A stretch of 14,504 nucleotides of DNA from assembly GCA_903844785.1 (NCBI GenBank), contig CAIMVB010000252.1:1-14504 (forward strand). The letters run 5' to 3'. This DNA comes from an uncultured Rhodospirillales bacterium. GTDB taxonomy: Bacteria > Pseudomonadota > Alphaproteobacteria > Acetobacterales > Acetobacteraceae. Position 1 is the stretch's first letter, and every line of letters begins with the position of its first letter. The notes under the pieces were generated by a model, which saw nothing but the letters and a program-made list of their open reading frames with translations, did no database searches and had not been told where the DNA came from. The translations under genes and the position numbers were made by a program. Shown one piece after another: positions 1-7,366 of the stretch.

Positions 1-417
1 CGCGCTGCGCACGCGATAGGCCGCCTTGCAGACAGCGGCGAGAGCCTGCGTTTGCCCCGGCACGTCATGCACCGTGCCGACATCTCGATCAATGAAGCGC
101 GTGGCGGTCTGCCCGGTGATATGCAGCACGGGGCTTCCCGCAAAACGCGCTTCCACCAGGCCCGGAATGGCATTGGCCATACCTGGCCCGGTGCTGGTGA
201 AAATCACGCCCAAATGGCCGGTAACGCGCGCATAGGCATCGGCCATATGCGCGCCACCCATTTCGCCTCGCGCCTTCACATAGCGCAGGCGATTGCGCTG
301 GCCGATTGCATCCAGCATCGGAATATTATGCACAGACACAATGCCGAAGACGGTGGAAACCCCTACTTGCGGCAGGAATTCCGCCACCAGATCGGCGACA
401 GTGTATTTTTCGGCCAT
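1..417 (-). CDS. Thiamine-diphosphate-dependent enzyme, acetolactate synthase-like, N-terminal part (3' end beyond window)
   Basis: This is an open frame of 139 codons from an ATG at 417 that leaves the window at base 1. It matches the N-terminal PYR domain of ThDP enzymes such as acetolactate synthase, glyoxylate carboligase and benzoylformate decarboxylase. It begins MAEKYTVADLVAEFL, then VFGIVSVHNIPMLDAI. The activating glutamate is Glu52 in ARGEMGGAHMADAYAR, which is followed by the family stretch STGPGMANAIPGLVEA and HITGQ. Known of the family: this Glu protonates the ThDP pyrimidine ring, and the enzymes decarboxylate or ligate 2-keto acids. A GGGAGG ribosome site lies a few bases before the ATG. 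The gene starts 28 bases after the stop of the BKACE gene, so the two are likely co-transcribed. The substrate cannot be told, because the FAD/central and PP domains are outside the window. Confidence 0.88.
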   Translation of the reverse strand, partial: MAEKYTVADLVAEFLPQVGVSTVFGIVSVHNIPMLDAIGQRNRLRYVKARGEMGGAHMADAYARVTGHLGVIFTSTGPGMANAIPGLVEARFAGSPVLHITGQTATRFIDRDVGTVHDVPGQTQALAAVCKAAYRVRSA

Positions 418-445
418 GGCGCAGCCTCCCTATTTTTTACGTACT

Positions 446-1372
446 TCAGAACCCGACGAGATCACCGCCCTTGAGCTTCAACATCTCCCGCGCTTCCGCG
501 GGTGTGGCGATTTCCAGGCTAAGCTCTTCCAGGATGCGACGGATTTTGGCGACCTGTTCCGCATTGGATTTCGCCTGCTGGCCTTTGCCGAGCCAAAGGC
601 TATCTTCAAGCCCAACACGCACATTGCCGCCCAACATGCCGGCCATGGTGGTGAAGGGCATTTGGTTACGCCCTGCCGCCAGCACGGACCAGACATAATC
701 CTTGCCGAAAAGCCGATCCGCCGTTTCCTTCATGAACATCAGGTTGCGCGGCTCAGCGCCAATCCCGCCCAGAATGCCAAAAATGGTCTGGGTAAACAGC
801 GGTGCTTCGACAATCTTGCGGTCCAGCATATGGGCCAGATTGTACAAATGCCCAACATCGTAACATTCAAACTCAAAGCGCGTGCCATGCTCCTTGCCGA
901 GCCGTTCAACAACCTGTTCGATGTCCTGGAAGGTATTGCGGAAGATGTAATTGGTGGTGCCTTCAAGATAAGGCTTTTCCCAATCATATTTGAACTTCTT
1001 CACCCGCGCGGCCGATGGCGCGATATTGAAATTCATGGAACCCATATTCAGGCTGCACATTTCGGGCTTCGCCAAAAGCGGCGCGGCCAGCCTTTCATCC
1101 AAGGTCATGCCCAGGCCGCCGCCGGTGGTGATATTGATCACCGCATCGGTGGATTGCTTGATAACCGGCAGGAATTGCATGAAGACCTTGGGGTCCGGCG
1201 TTGGCTGACCATTTTCCGGGTCACGCGCATGCAAATGGATGATGGAAGCGCCCGCTTCCGCCGCCGCGATGGATTGTTCCGCAATCTCCTTCGGCGTGAT
1301 CGGTAGGTAATCCGACATGGAAGGCGTATGGATGGCGCCCGTCACGGCGCAGGTAATGATGACCTTGGTCAT
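446..1372 (-). CDS. BKACE family beta-keto acid cleavage enzyme (DUF849)
   Basis: The protein has 308 residues, the usual length for this TIM-barrel family. Known of the family: with a divalent metal, usually zinc, it condenses a beta-keto acid with acetyl-CoA and cleaves the product into acetoacetate and a new CoA ester. Kce of lysine fermentation is the type member. Visible signatures are the N-terminal VIITCAVTGAIHTPSMSDYL, the metal pair His46 and His48 in IIHLHARDP, INITTGGG at 80-86 (substrate site) and GGNVRVGLEDSLW at 248-260, whose Glu256 should be the third metal ligand. The ATG at 1372 is preceded by AAGGGGA. The gene lies 60 bases after the MacB-like permease stop and 28 bases before the ThDP enzyme. 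The family assignment is secure. The individual substrate is unknown, as in most of the family. Confidence 0.93.
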   Translation of the reverse strand: MTKVIITCAVTGAIHTPSMSDYLPITPKEIAEQSIAAAEAGASIIHLHARDPENGQPTPDPKVFMQFLPVIKQSTDAVINITTGGGLGMTLDERLAAPLLAKPEMCSLNMGSMNFNIAPSAARVKKFKYDWEKPYLEGTTNYIFRNTFQDIEQVVERLGKEHGTRFEFECYDVGHLYNLAHMLDRKIVEAPLFTQTIFGILGGIGAEPRNLMFMKETADRLFGKDYVWSVLAAGRNQMPFTTMAGMLGGNVRVGLEDSLWLGKGQQAKSNAEQVAKIRRILEELSLEIATPAEAREMLKLKGGDLVGF

Positions 1373-1432
1373 GGCTTTCCCCTTATGGCTATGGGCTGAT
1401 CCTGCCGCGCGCCGCGCCAGAACGGAAGGGGG

Positions 1433-2710
1433 TTATTCGTGCCGGAGCGCCGTTATCGGGTCTAGATGCGCGGCGCGCCTTGCTGGCCAGAAGCCGAAAA
1501 ACAGGCCGGTGAGCGCGGAGACCCCAACCGCAATCAGCACCGCATCCGCCCGGACCAGCACCGGCCAGCCCGCCACATCGGCCAGAATATGCGACAACGC
1601 CATCCCTGCCAGCACGCCGGCAGCGCCCCCCAATAGCGCCAGCATCACGGCTTCCAACAGAAATTGCGCCAGTACATCCCGCCTGCGCGCACCAATGGCG
1701 AGCCGGAGGCCAATTTCCCGTGTGCGTTCAGTCACACTGACCAGCATGATATTCATCACGCCAATGCCACCCACCAGCAGTGAAACCGCGGCGACCGAGG
1801 CCAGAAGCGCGGAAAGCGTCCGCGCCGAGGCATCGCGCGTGGCCTGGATATCAGACAAATTTCTTATGGAAACGCTATCCGGTTCATTCGCCGCAACACG
1901 ATGACGCTGGCGCATCAGGGTGCGGATGGCTTCTTCAGCCGCGGCCATATTCTCACCCTCATGCACTTTCACGGAAATCACGCCCACCTGGCGCGCATTG
2001 GCGCGCGATGCGCCCATAACGCTGCGTCGCGCAGTCCAATAGGGCACAAAAACCGTATCATCCTGATCCTGGCCCATAGGATTCTGGCCCTTGCGCGCCA
2101 TGACGCCAATCACCTCAAAAGGCGTTTGGCGAATGCGAATTTCGCGCCCCACAGGGTCGTCTTCGGCAAACAACATCTCGGCGACCGTGGCGCCAAGGAT
2201 CACCACCTTGCGTCCGCCAGCGGCTTCTTCCGGTGAGAATAGCCGCCCGCCATCGGCTATCCATTCATGGGCGGTGAAATAATCGGGTTCTGTCGCCAAT
2301 ACTGTGGTGGACCAATTCTGATTGCCCGCCACCACCTGAAAAGTCTGGCGAATGGAACCGGCCGCCACCTGCACTTCGGAAATTTCGCGCGCAATGGCCG
2401 CAGCATCGTCCCAGGAAAGGTTGGAACGCCCGCCCGCGCCTAGCCGCACACCCCCCATGGTGGCGCTGCCGCCCCAGACAATCAGCAGATTGGCGCCGAG
2501 GGATTGGATTTGCGCCAGCACCTGGCGCCGCGCGCCTTCCCCCACCGCCACTGTGGCAATCACCGCCGCCACACCAATGAAAATGCCAAGCGCCGTAAGG
2601 ATAGAACGCAGCAGATTAGCCGAAAGCGCGGAAAGCGCGCCGCGCAAAGCTTCGAACACATCAATGCCACGCCGCGGGGATGAGGCTATAGGCGGCAGGG
2701 TTGCATTCAT
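1433..2710 (-). CDS. MacB-type ABC transporter permease (FtsX/MacB_PCD), stand-alone
   Basis: This 425-residue inner-membrane protein has the MacB/LolC layout. A first transmembrane helix spans about 35-57 (SILTALGIFIGVAAVIATVA). A large periplasmic domain covers about 58-298. Three more helices lie at about 299-325 (VGGIGVMNIMLVSVTERTRE), 350-378 and 390-412, and the protein ends in the family motif DPITALRHE. The start of the periplasmic domain, GEGARRQVLAQIQSLGANLL, is typical of MacB permeases. Known of the family: these are mechanotransmission transporters that use cytoplasmic ATP hydrolysis to drive periplasmic export through an adaptor and an outer-membrane channel. E. coli MacB fuses ATPase and permease, whereas here the ATPase is a separate gene that overlaps this start as ATGA (2707-2710). 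No TolC-like gene is in view. The cargo is unknown, perhaps a macrolide, peptide or lipid. Confidence 0.93.
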   Translation of the reverse strand: MNATLPPIASSPRRGIDVFEALRGALSALSANLLRSILTALGIFIGVAAVIATVAVGEGARRQVLAQIQSLGANLLIVWGGSATMGGVRLGAGGRSNLSWDDAAAIAREISEVQVAAGSIRQTFQVVAGNQNWSTTVLATEPDYFTAHEWIADGGRLFSPEEAAGGRKVVILGATVAEMLFAEDDPVGREIRIRQTPFEVIGVMARKGQNPMGQDQDDTVFVPYWTARRSVMGASRANARQVGVISVKVHEGENMAAAEEAIRTLMRQRHRVAANEPDSVSIRNLSDIQATRDASARTLSALLASVAAVSLLVGGIGVMNIMLVSVTERTREIGLRLAIGARRRDVLAQFLLEAVMLALLGGAAGVLAGMALSHILADVAGWPVLVRADAVLIAVGVSALTGLFFGFWPARRAAHLDPITALRHE

Positions 2711-3447
2711 GCCACGGCATCCGCTTCCGGCAGCGCGACCAGCGCGGTGGCGGCATCCGCGGCGTTTTGCGTTTCATCCGCAATCAACCGGCCATCGCGA
2801 AAGCGCAGCACGCGTTCGGCAAAACGCGCCACATCGGCATCATGCGTCACCATCAGAATGCCAACGCCGCTGCGATTAAGCGCCTGGAACAGCGCCATGA
2901 TGGAAAGCCCGGTGCGTGTATCCAAGGCGCCGGTTGGTTCATCGGCCAGAATCAAATCCGGGCTGCCAACAATGGCGCGCGCAATTGCGACACGTTGCTG
3001 CTGCCCGCCGGAAAGCTGCGTCGGGCGATGGTGCATGCGATCCGCAAGACCCACCGCCGCCAGCGCCGCCGCCGCGCGTTCCCGCCTTTGGCGCCTTGGC
3101 ATACCGCGATAAATCAAGGGCAATTCCACATTCGCAAGCGCATCAGCGCGCGGCAGCAAGTTGAAGGATTGAAAGACAAAGCCAAGACGCCGGCTGCGTA
3201 AATCCGCCAGCCGATCATGCGAAAGCGCCTCCACTTCCTCACCCATCAGCCGATAACTGCCGCGTGTCGGCCGATCCAGGCAGCCGATCAGATTGAGAAA
3301 GGTGGATTTGCCGGAACCAGAAGGCCCCATGGCGGCGACAAAACGCCCAGGTGCTATGGAAAGTGACACATCCTGCAGCGCAGCCACCACGCCTTCGCCG
3401 GCGGGGTAGTGTTTGGTCAGCCCTTGGGTTTCTATCAGGGCGGTCAT
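2707..3447 (-). CDS. MacB-type ABC transporter ATP-binding protein
   Basis: The 246-residue ATPase energises the adjacent permease. The Walker A motif is GPSGSGKS at 41-48, the Q-loop Gln is 93 in FVFQSFNLLPR, the signature LSGGQQQRVAIARA begins at 145, Walker B is LILADEP at 165-171 and the H-loop His is 202. LLPRADALANVELPLIYRG and DEPTGALD are typical of the MacB/LolD/FtsE group. I chose ATG 3447 because MTALIETQGLTKHY is the normal family N-terminus and lies 4 bases after the adaptor stop, with GAGG close upstream. The frame stays open to an ATG at 3522, but that would add 25 atypical residues and overlap the adaptor gene. The stop overlaps the permease start by 4 bases, so the two are translationally coupled. 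Confidence 0.95.
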   Translation of the reverse strand: MTALIETQGLTKHYPAGEGVVAALQDVSLSIAPGRFVAAMGPSGSGKSTFLNLIGCLDRPTRGSYRLMGEEVEALSHDRLADLRSRRLGFVFQSFNLLPRADALANVELPLIYRGMPRRQRRERAAAALAAVGLADRMHHRPTQLSGGQQQRVAIARAIVGSPDLILADEPTGALDTRTGLSIMALFQALNRSGVGILMVTHDADVARFAERVLRFRDGRLIADETQNAADAATALVALPEADAVA

Positions 3448-3451
3448 AGCC

Positions 3452-5062
3452 TCAGAAAAGCCGCCTTCCGCTGGCCGCTTGTGCCGCACCGGCGCGTTCC
3501 TGGCCAATGACCACCGCGGCACCTGCAGCGATTTCGCCGCTGATAATTTCCGTCATGCTGCCATCAGTCAGACCGATACGGAGTTGCACGGCGCGGGGTG
3601 GCGCATCGCCTTCCTGCATCCAAACCGTCCCGGCCTGGCCTGCCGATGCGGAACCACGCAAGGCGGCCAGACGTGCGCGTTGATCCGGGGTCAGCACCGC
3701 ATTCAAGCGCGCGACAAGCCGCTGCCGCGCAGCCTGCGCCTGTTGCCGCCGTGCATCGGGATCTTGTGGCAAGGCCGCCATGCGGGCGCGCATTTCGGCG
3801 CGCGCGGCTTCAATTTCTGTCCGTTGCGCGTCGGTCAAATCCGTAAGCTGCGCCAGCGCCTGATCCATTTGCTGCCCGCCCGCCGGTGCCTGCGCCGTGC
3901 CGCCCGAAGTGCCGGCACTGCCCGCCGGGCGCCAACGCAGCGCCGCATTGGGAACACGCAACGCATCATTTCGGGTATCGGTGATGATGCGCAAAGTCGC
4001 TGTCATACCAGGCAGCAGCCGGCCGGAAGCATTGGGCGTGGTCACCACCACCGTATAGGTCACCACATTCTGCACCGTGGTCGCGGCCAGGCGAATTTCC
4101 TTCACGCGCCCACGCAGGATTTCATTGGGATAGGATGCAACCGTGAAGGTGACTTCCTGGCCCGCGCGCACACGGCCAATATCGGCTTCATCTACCGTGG
4201 CATGTACTTCCATCTCATCCAGGCTGGCGGCGATCTGGAACAGAATGGGCGATTGGAAGGAAGCGGCCACGGTCTGCCCGACATCGATATTGCGCGATAC
4301 CACTACACCATCAATCGGCGATTTGATGGTGGCGTTACGAAGATCAACTTCTACCTGCCGAAGCTGCGCAACCTTCTGTTCGCGCGCTGCAATGGCGGCT
4401 TCCACCTGCGCTTCCGCGGTGCGCGCGGCGGCAGAAGCGGCAAGCAGTGCGGCATCGGCGCGCGCAATATCAGCCTGTGCTTGCGCTACAGCGGCACGCA
4501 GCCTGTCAGCCGTGAAGCCCGCACGCAAAGCCTCACGTTCCGTGCCTACGCCGCGGGCTCGCAATTCTCCCGTACGTGCGGCTTCAACTTCGGCATCGCG
4601 CAGGCTGGCCTCGGCGCCCGATAAGGCGGCGCGCACCGCTGCAATCTGCGCGTGGGCCTGCGCGTTGTCAGCGACCGCACGTTCCGCCTGCGCGCGTGTG
4701 ACAGCAATTTGCGCGGCGGCAGCATGCACATCCGCTTCCGCTGCTGCGCGGCGTGCTTCCAGGGTTGCGGTATCAAGCTGCGCAATGGGTTGATCAGCGG
4801 CCACTTTTGAATTGAAATCTGCCAATAATTCACGAATTTGGCCGGAAAGCTGGCTGCCCACCTGCACCAGCGTCACCGGATTTACCGTGCCGGTCGCGGC
4901 CACCACAGCGGTGATTGTACCGCGGTCAAGTGTTGCCACCCGAAGCCGAGGCGCCCCCGCCCCGCTTTCTGACGCCAGAAAACCAGGCCTGGGCATGCCA
5001 GCAGCCCACCAGGCCGCGCCGGCACCACATATCAGGACAAGGGCGATCAACCATTTCCGCAT
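3452..5062 (-). CDS. MacA/HlyD-type periplasmic adaptor with an LTxxQ-containing insert
   Basis: This 536-residue membrane-fusion protein bridges the inner-membrane MacB pump and an outer-membrane channel. It has an N-terminal anchor (MRKWLIALVLICGAGAAWWA) and a first lipoyl half around 56-100 (TGTVNPVTLVQVGSQLSGQI). A long Ala/Glu/Arg-rich coiled-coil hairpin covers about 100-240. The second lipoyl half is ATIKSPIDGVVVSRNIDVGQ at 244-263, followed by the beta-barrel at about 280-375 and a membrane-proximal domain at about 478-520. It is longer than classic MacA (about 370 residues), partly from a long hairpin and partly from an extra segment at about 379-478, listed separately. The ATG at 5062 is preferred over one at 5122 because the membrane helix then starts at once. 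No clear ribosome site precedes it. It is first in the MacAB-like operon. Confidence 0.93.
   Translation of the reverse strand: MRKWLIALVLICGAGAAWWAAGMPRPGFLASESGAGAPRLRVATLDRGTITAVVAATGTVNPVTLVQVGSQLSGQIRELLADFNSKVAADQPIAQLDTATLEARRAAAEADVHAAAAQIAVTRAQAERAVADNAQAHAQIAAVRAALSGAEASLRDAEVEAARTGELRARGVGTEREALRAGFTADRLRAAVAQAQADIARADAALLAASAAARTAEAQVEAAIAAREQKVAQLRQVEVDLRNATIKSPIDGVVVSRNIDVGQTVAASFQSPILFQIAASLDEMEVHATVDEADIGRVRAGQEVTFTVASYPNEILRGRVKEIRLAATTVQNVVTYTVVVTTPNASGRLLPGMTATLRIITDTRNDALRVPNAALRWRPAGSAGTSGGTAQAPAGGQQMDQALAQLTDLTDAQRTEIEAARAEMRARMAALPQDPDARRQQAQAARQRLVARLNAVLTPDQRARLAALRGSASAGQAGTVWMQEGDAPPRAVQLRIGLTDGSMTEIISGEIAAGAAVVIGQERAGAAQAASGRRLF
3629..3928 (-). other. Insert with two LTxxQ motifs in the MacA-like adaptor (Spy/CpxP-like)
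   Basis: Residues about 379-478 of the adaptor sit between the barrel strand VPNAALRW and the terminal domain TVWMQEGDAPPRAVQL. They are absent from the usual MacA/HlyD plan. After a Gly/Ser/Ala linker comes a helical, Arg/Gln/Ala-rich stretch with LTDAQRTEIEAARAEM at 409-424 and VLTPDQRARLAAL at 456-468. Two LTxxQ motifs 48 residues apart are the hallmark of the periplasmic Spy/CpxP chaperone and metal-sensor family. The motifs are seen directly. Their folding as a Spy-like domain is inference. Confidence 0.6.
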
Positions 5063-5177
5063 GGGCAGAGCATAGCAGGGTTTTTGTGCCGCGCATGTCC
5101 CAGACCCTATCCGCCCCGGCATTCGCAGGCCGCCGGCTTTGCGCTAGGCTTCCCGCAATGAGTTGGATGGGGTTTCC
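5063..5177. promoter_or_regulatory. Divergent intergenic region between the MacA-like and PanE-like genes
   Basis: Both flanking genes read away from this 115-base gap, so it must hold or adjoin two promoters. On the minus strand a TATGCT box ends six bases before the adaptor ATG and could give a near-leaderless transcript, but I see no convincing -35 at the right distance. On the plus strand TAGGCT near 5144-5149 is a weak -10 candidate. I see no clear operator. Confidence 0.35.
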
Positions 5178-6116
5178 ATGCGTATTCTGATCCTGGGCGC
5201 CGGCGCGCTGGGTGGCTATTTTGGCGGGCGTTTCCATCAGGCGGGGCTTGACCCCTGTTTCCTGGTGCGGGCCGGGCGCGCAGCGCAATTGGCACGCGAT
5301 GGGCTTTCCATCACCAGCCCGCTTGGGAATTACCAGGCCACGGTCACGACCATCGCACCCGATGCTCTACAGCCCGGCTGGGATCTGATTCTGCTGACCT
5401 GCAAAGCCTATGATCTGCCAGCCGCCATGGATGCCATTCGGCCCGCCGTGGATAGCCGCAGCGCCATATTGCCGGTGCTGAATGGCATCCGCCATATCAA
5501 GACCTTGCAGGATAGTTTCGGCCCAGACCGCGTTTTGGGTGGGCTTGCGAAAATTCAGGCGAGCCTCGCGCCAGATGGCACCATCCGGCATTTGAATGAT
5601 TGGCGCTGGCTCACCTTTGGTGAAATTGCCGGCGGCATGAGTGAACGTGTGGAACGCATTGCCTCAGTGATCAGTGCCGCGTCGGGCATGGTGGCGACCG
5701 CCGTGCCCGATATCATGGCGCAGATGTGGGAAAAGATCGTGCATCTTGGCACCAGCGCGCTTTGCACCGTGCTGATGCGCGCCAATGTGGGTGAAATTGC
5801 GCGTTCGCCCGGCGGCATTGCCTTCATGCATGGCGTATTGGAAGCCAATGCAGCCATTGCGGCCGCCGAAGGCTTCCCGGTGAGCGAGGCTTTCATGAAG
5901 CAATATCGCGGCGTTTTTGGTGATGATGCCAGCGGCTATACGGCTTCCATGCTGCGTGATCTGGAAGCGGGCGGGCGGATTGAAGCGGACCATATTCTGG
6001 GCTTCCTGCTGGAAGCAGCCCAGCGCCATGGCCTGCCAAGCAGCCTGCATGAAGCCGCCTTTCTGCATGCCAAGGCATTTGAACAGCGGCGGGATGCCAA
6101 GCGTCTGCCGAAATGA
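5178..6116 (+). CDS. 2-dehydropantoate 2-reductase-like protein (PanE/ApbA family)
   Basis: The 312-residue protein has the ketopantoate reductase architecture: an N-terminal Rossmann fold and a C-terminal all-helical domain. The NADP-binding motif is GAGALGG at 7-13. Lys76 in LLTCKAYDLPAAM and Asn102 in PVLNGIRH match the substrate and cofactor residues of E. coli PanE. Lys186 in MWEKIVHLGTSALC matches the catalytic lysine. Known of the family: PanE reduces ketopantoate to pantoate with NADPH, but many paralogues act on other 2-keto acids. ATG 5178 (MRILILGAGALGG) is preferred over an in-frame TTG at 5163, because the Rossmann strand starts at once and GGATGGGG lies just upstream. It pairs with an SDR 22 bases downstream. 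No other pantothenate gene is nearby, so a role in CoA synthesis is not assured. Confidence 0.9.
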   Translation: MRILILGAGALGGYFGGRFHQAGLDPCFLVRAGRAAQLARDGLSITSPLGNYQATVTTIAPDALQPGWDLILLTCKAYDLPAAMDAIRPAVDSRSAILPVLNGIRHIKTLQDSFGPDRVLGGLAKIQASLAPDGTIRHLNDWRWLTFGEIAGGMSERVERIASVISAASGMVATAVPDIMAQMWEKIVHLGTSALCTVLMRANVGEIARSPGGIAFMHGVLEANAAIAAAEGFPVSEAFMKQYRGVFGDDASGYTASMLRDLEAGGRIEADHILGFLLEAAQRHGLPSSLHEAAFLHAKAFEQRRDAKRLPK

Positions 6117-6138
6117 CGATCCATCTGAGGAGGCTTCC

Positions 6139-6888
6139 ATGCGCTTGAGGGATAAGGTTGCGGTCATCACCGGTGCGGGTTCCGGCATTGGCCGGGCCAC
6201 CGCACAGCTTTTCGCCAAGGAAGGCGCCAAGCTTGCCCTGGTGGATCGTGATGCGGCGGCGGTTGAAGAAACCGCGAAGCTGATTGGTGGCGCGCTGGTG
6301 CGGGTTTCCGATGTTGGCGCGCCGGGGGCGGCAGATGAAGATGCCGCAGCCATTCTGCAAAGCCTGGGGCGTATCGATATTCTTTTCGCCACCGCTGGGT
6401 TTTCCGTAGGCGGCACCGTGCTGGACACCAAACCTGAGGATTGGGATGCGGTGTTTCGTGTGCATGTTGGCGGCACCTGGCTTTGGGCACGCGCCGTGAT
6501 ACCAGCCATGAAGCGCCAAGGCGGCGGGGCCATTATTACCACGGGATCACAACTCGCCATCGCTGGCGGGTCTGGCAATAGCGCCTATATCGCCGCGAAA
6601 GGTGCCATACTTAGCCTGACGCGCGTCATGGCGCTTGACTTTGTCGCCGATGGCATTCGGGTGAATGCGATTGTGCCGGGCGCGATTGATACACCTTTGC
6701 TGGCCCGCAGCATGTCCCGCCGCGCCGATCCGGAAGCGGCACGCGCCACATCCCGCGCGCGCCACGCCATGGGGCGTTTTGGCCGCGCGGAAGAAGTGGC
6801 CGAAGGTGTGCTTTATCTGGCGAGTGATGCGGCAAGCTTCACCACGGGCATCGCGCTGCCGGTGGATGGCGGCTGGCTGGCAAAGTAA
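6139..6888 (+). CDS. Short-chain dehydrogenase/reductase (SDR), FabG-like
   Basis: This is a 249-residue classical SDR. The cofactor motif is TGAGSGIG at 11-18. The catalytic triad is Ser137 (TTGSQLAIAG), Tyr150 and Lys154 (SAYIAAKGA). The tail has RVNAIVPGAIDTPLL at 174-188 and the terminal ALPVDGGWLAK. Asp36 after strand 2 (LALVDRD) suggests NAD(H) preference, an inference from the family rule. The usual NNAG motif is changed to ATAG (84-87), which is tolerated in the family. The start ATG 6139 has a textbook GAGGAGG six bases upstream. An in-frame extension back to 5917 only shadows the preceding gene. It is likely co-transcribed with the PanE-like reductase. The substrate is unknown, and the two reductases may act on related 2- or 3-keto/hydroxy acids. 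Confidence 0.92.
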   Translation: MRLRDKVAVITGAGSGIGRATAQLFAKEGAKLALVDRDAAAVEETAKLIGGALVRVSDVGAPGAADEDAAAILQSLGRIDILFATAGFSVGGTVLDTKPEDWDAVFRVHVGGTWLWARAVIPAMKRQGGGAIITTGSQLAIAGGSGNSAYIAAKGAILSLTRVMALDFVADGIRVNAIVPGAIDTPLLARSMSRRADPEAARATSRARHAMGRFGRAEEVAEGVLYLASDAASFTTGIALPVDGGWLAK

Positions 6889-6901
6889 GCCCGCACAATC
6901 A

Positions 6902-7366
6902 TCAAAGCGCCAGCTTCATGCCCTCATGGCTTGGGATGAATCCCAGGCCTTCATAAAAGCGCCGCGCTTCGGGCCTTTGCTTATCAGTGGTAAGCTGCAC
7001 AAGGCCGCAGCCGCGCGTGCGGCATTCGGCGATGGCCCATTCAAACATTTGCCGGCCTAGCCCGCCACCACGCTGATCGGCCGCAATGCGCACGCTTTCA
7101 ATCTGCCCGCGCCACATGCCCAAACGTGAAAGCCCTGGGATGAAGCTCAGTTGCAGGCAGCCAATCACCCGCCCGGCTTCTTCCACCACGGCGAGTAATT
7201 GATTGGCATCAGCGGCAATGGCCGCGAAAGCCGCAAGATAGGCCGGGTTGGGCGGGTCAGCGGCGTCTTCGCGCCCCTGACCCAGTTTGTCATCGGCCAG
7301 AAGCGCGATGATGGCGGGCAAATCCGCCTTGGTGGCGCGTCTGAAAATCGGCGCCACGCAACCCAC
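6902..7366 (-). CDS. GNAT family N-acetyltransferase
   Basis: The 154-residue single-domain GNAT protein would transfer an acetyl group from acetyl-CoA to an amine. Motif A is SVRIAADQRGGGLGRQMFEW at 91-110, with the acetyl-CoA loop Q-R-G-G-G-L-G at 98-104. Motif B is EARRFYEGLGF at 133-143. The N-terminal FRRATKADLPAIIALL is the usual first strand and helix. The start is GTG at 7366, directly after the TGA stop of the binding-protein gene (TGA GTG). A second GTG three codons on is possible. Its position as last gene of the importer operon points to co-expression, but the acceptor cannot be inferred. It converges with the SDR gene, leaving 13 bases between the stops. Confidence 0.88.
   Translation of the reverse strand: MGCVAPIFRRATKADLPAIIALLADDKLGQGREDAADPPNPAYLAAFAAIAADANQLLAVVEEAGRVIGCLQLSFIPGLSRLGMWRGQIESVRIAADQRGGGLGRQMFEWAIAECRTRGCGLVQLTTDKQRPEARRFYEGLGFIPSHEGMKLAL

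Noticed and set aside
293..1306. A 337-codon open frame on the plus strand
   Set aside because: It is antisense to the BKACE gene, whose metal and substrate motifs are intact. It has no own ribosome site or recognisable motif.
1373..1432. Possible terminator or promoter between the permease and BKACE genes
   Set aside because: The 60-base gap has GC-rich alternating CG stretches but no clean stem with a T-tract and no convincing -35/-10 pair. Whether the five minus-strand genes form one transcript stays open.
3413..4624. A 403-codon open frame on the plus strand
   Set aside because: It lies opposite the MacA-like adaptor, which has all expected domains. The antisense product is low-complexity and unlike any family.
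5071..5090. Sigma-54-like GGCAC...TGC element before the adaptor gene
   Set aside because: The GG and GC dinucleotides are 12 bases apart rather than 10, so it does not fit a -24/-12 promoter.
5664..6578. A 304-codon open frame on the minus strand spanning the PanE-like and SDR genes
   Set aside because: It crosses two well-supported genes and their intergenic ribosome site. Its composition is that of a reverse-strand shadow.
6889..6901. Possible bidirectional terminator between the convergent SDR and GNAT genes
   Set aside because: Only 13 bases separate the stops, and I find no hairpin with a T-run there or just inside either gene.
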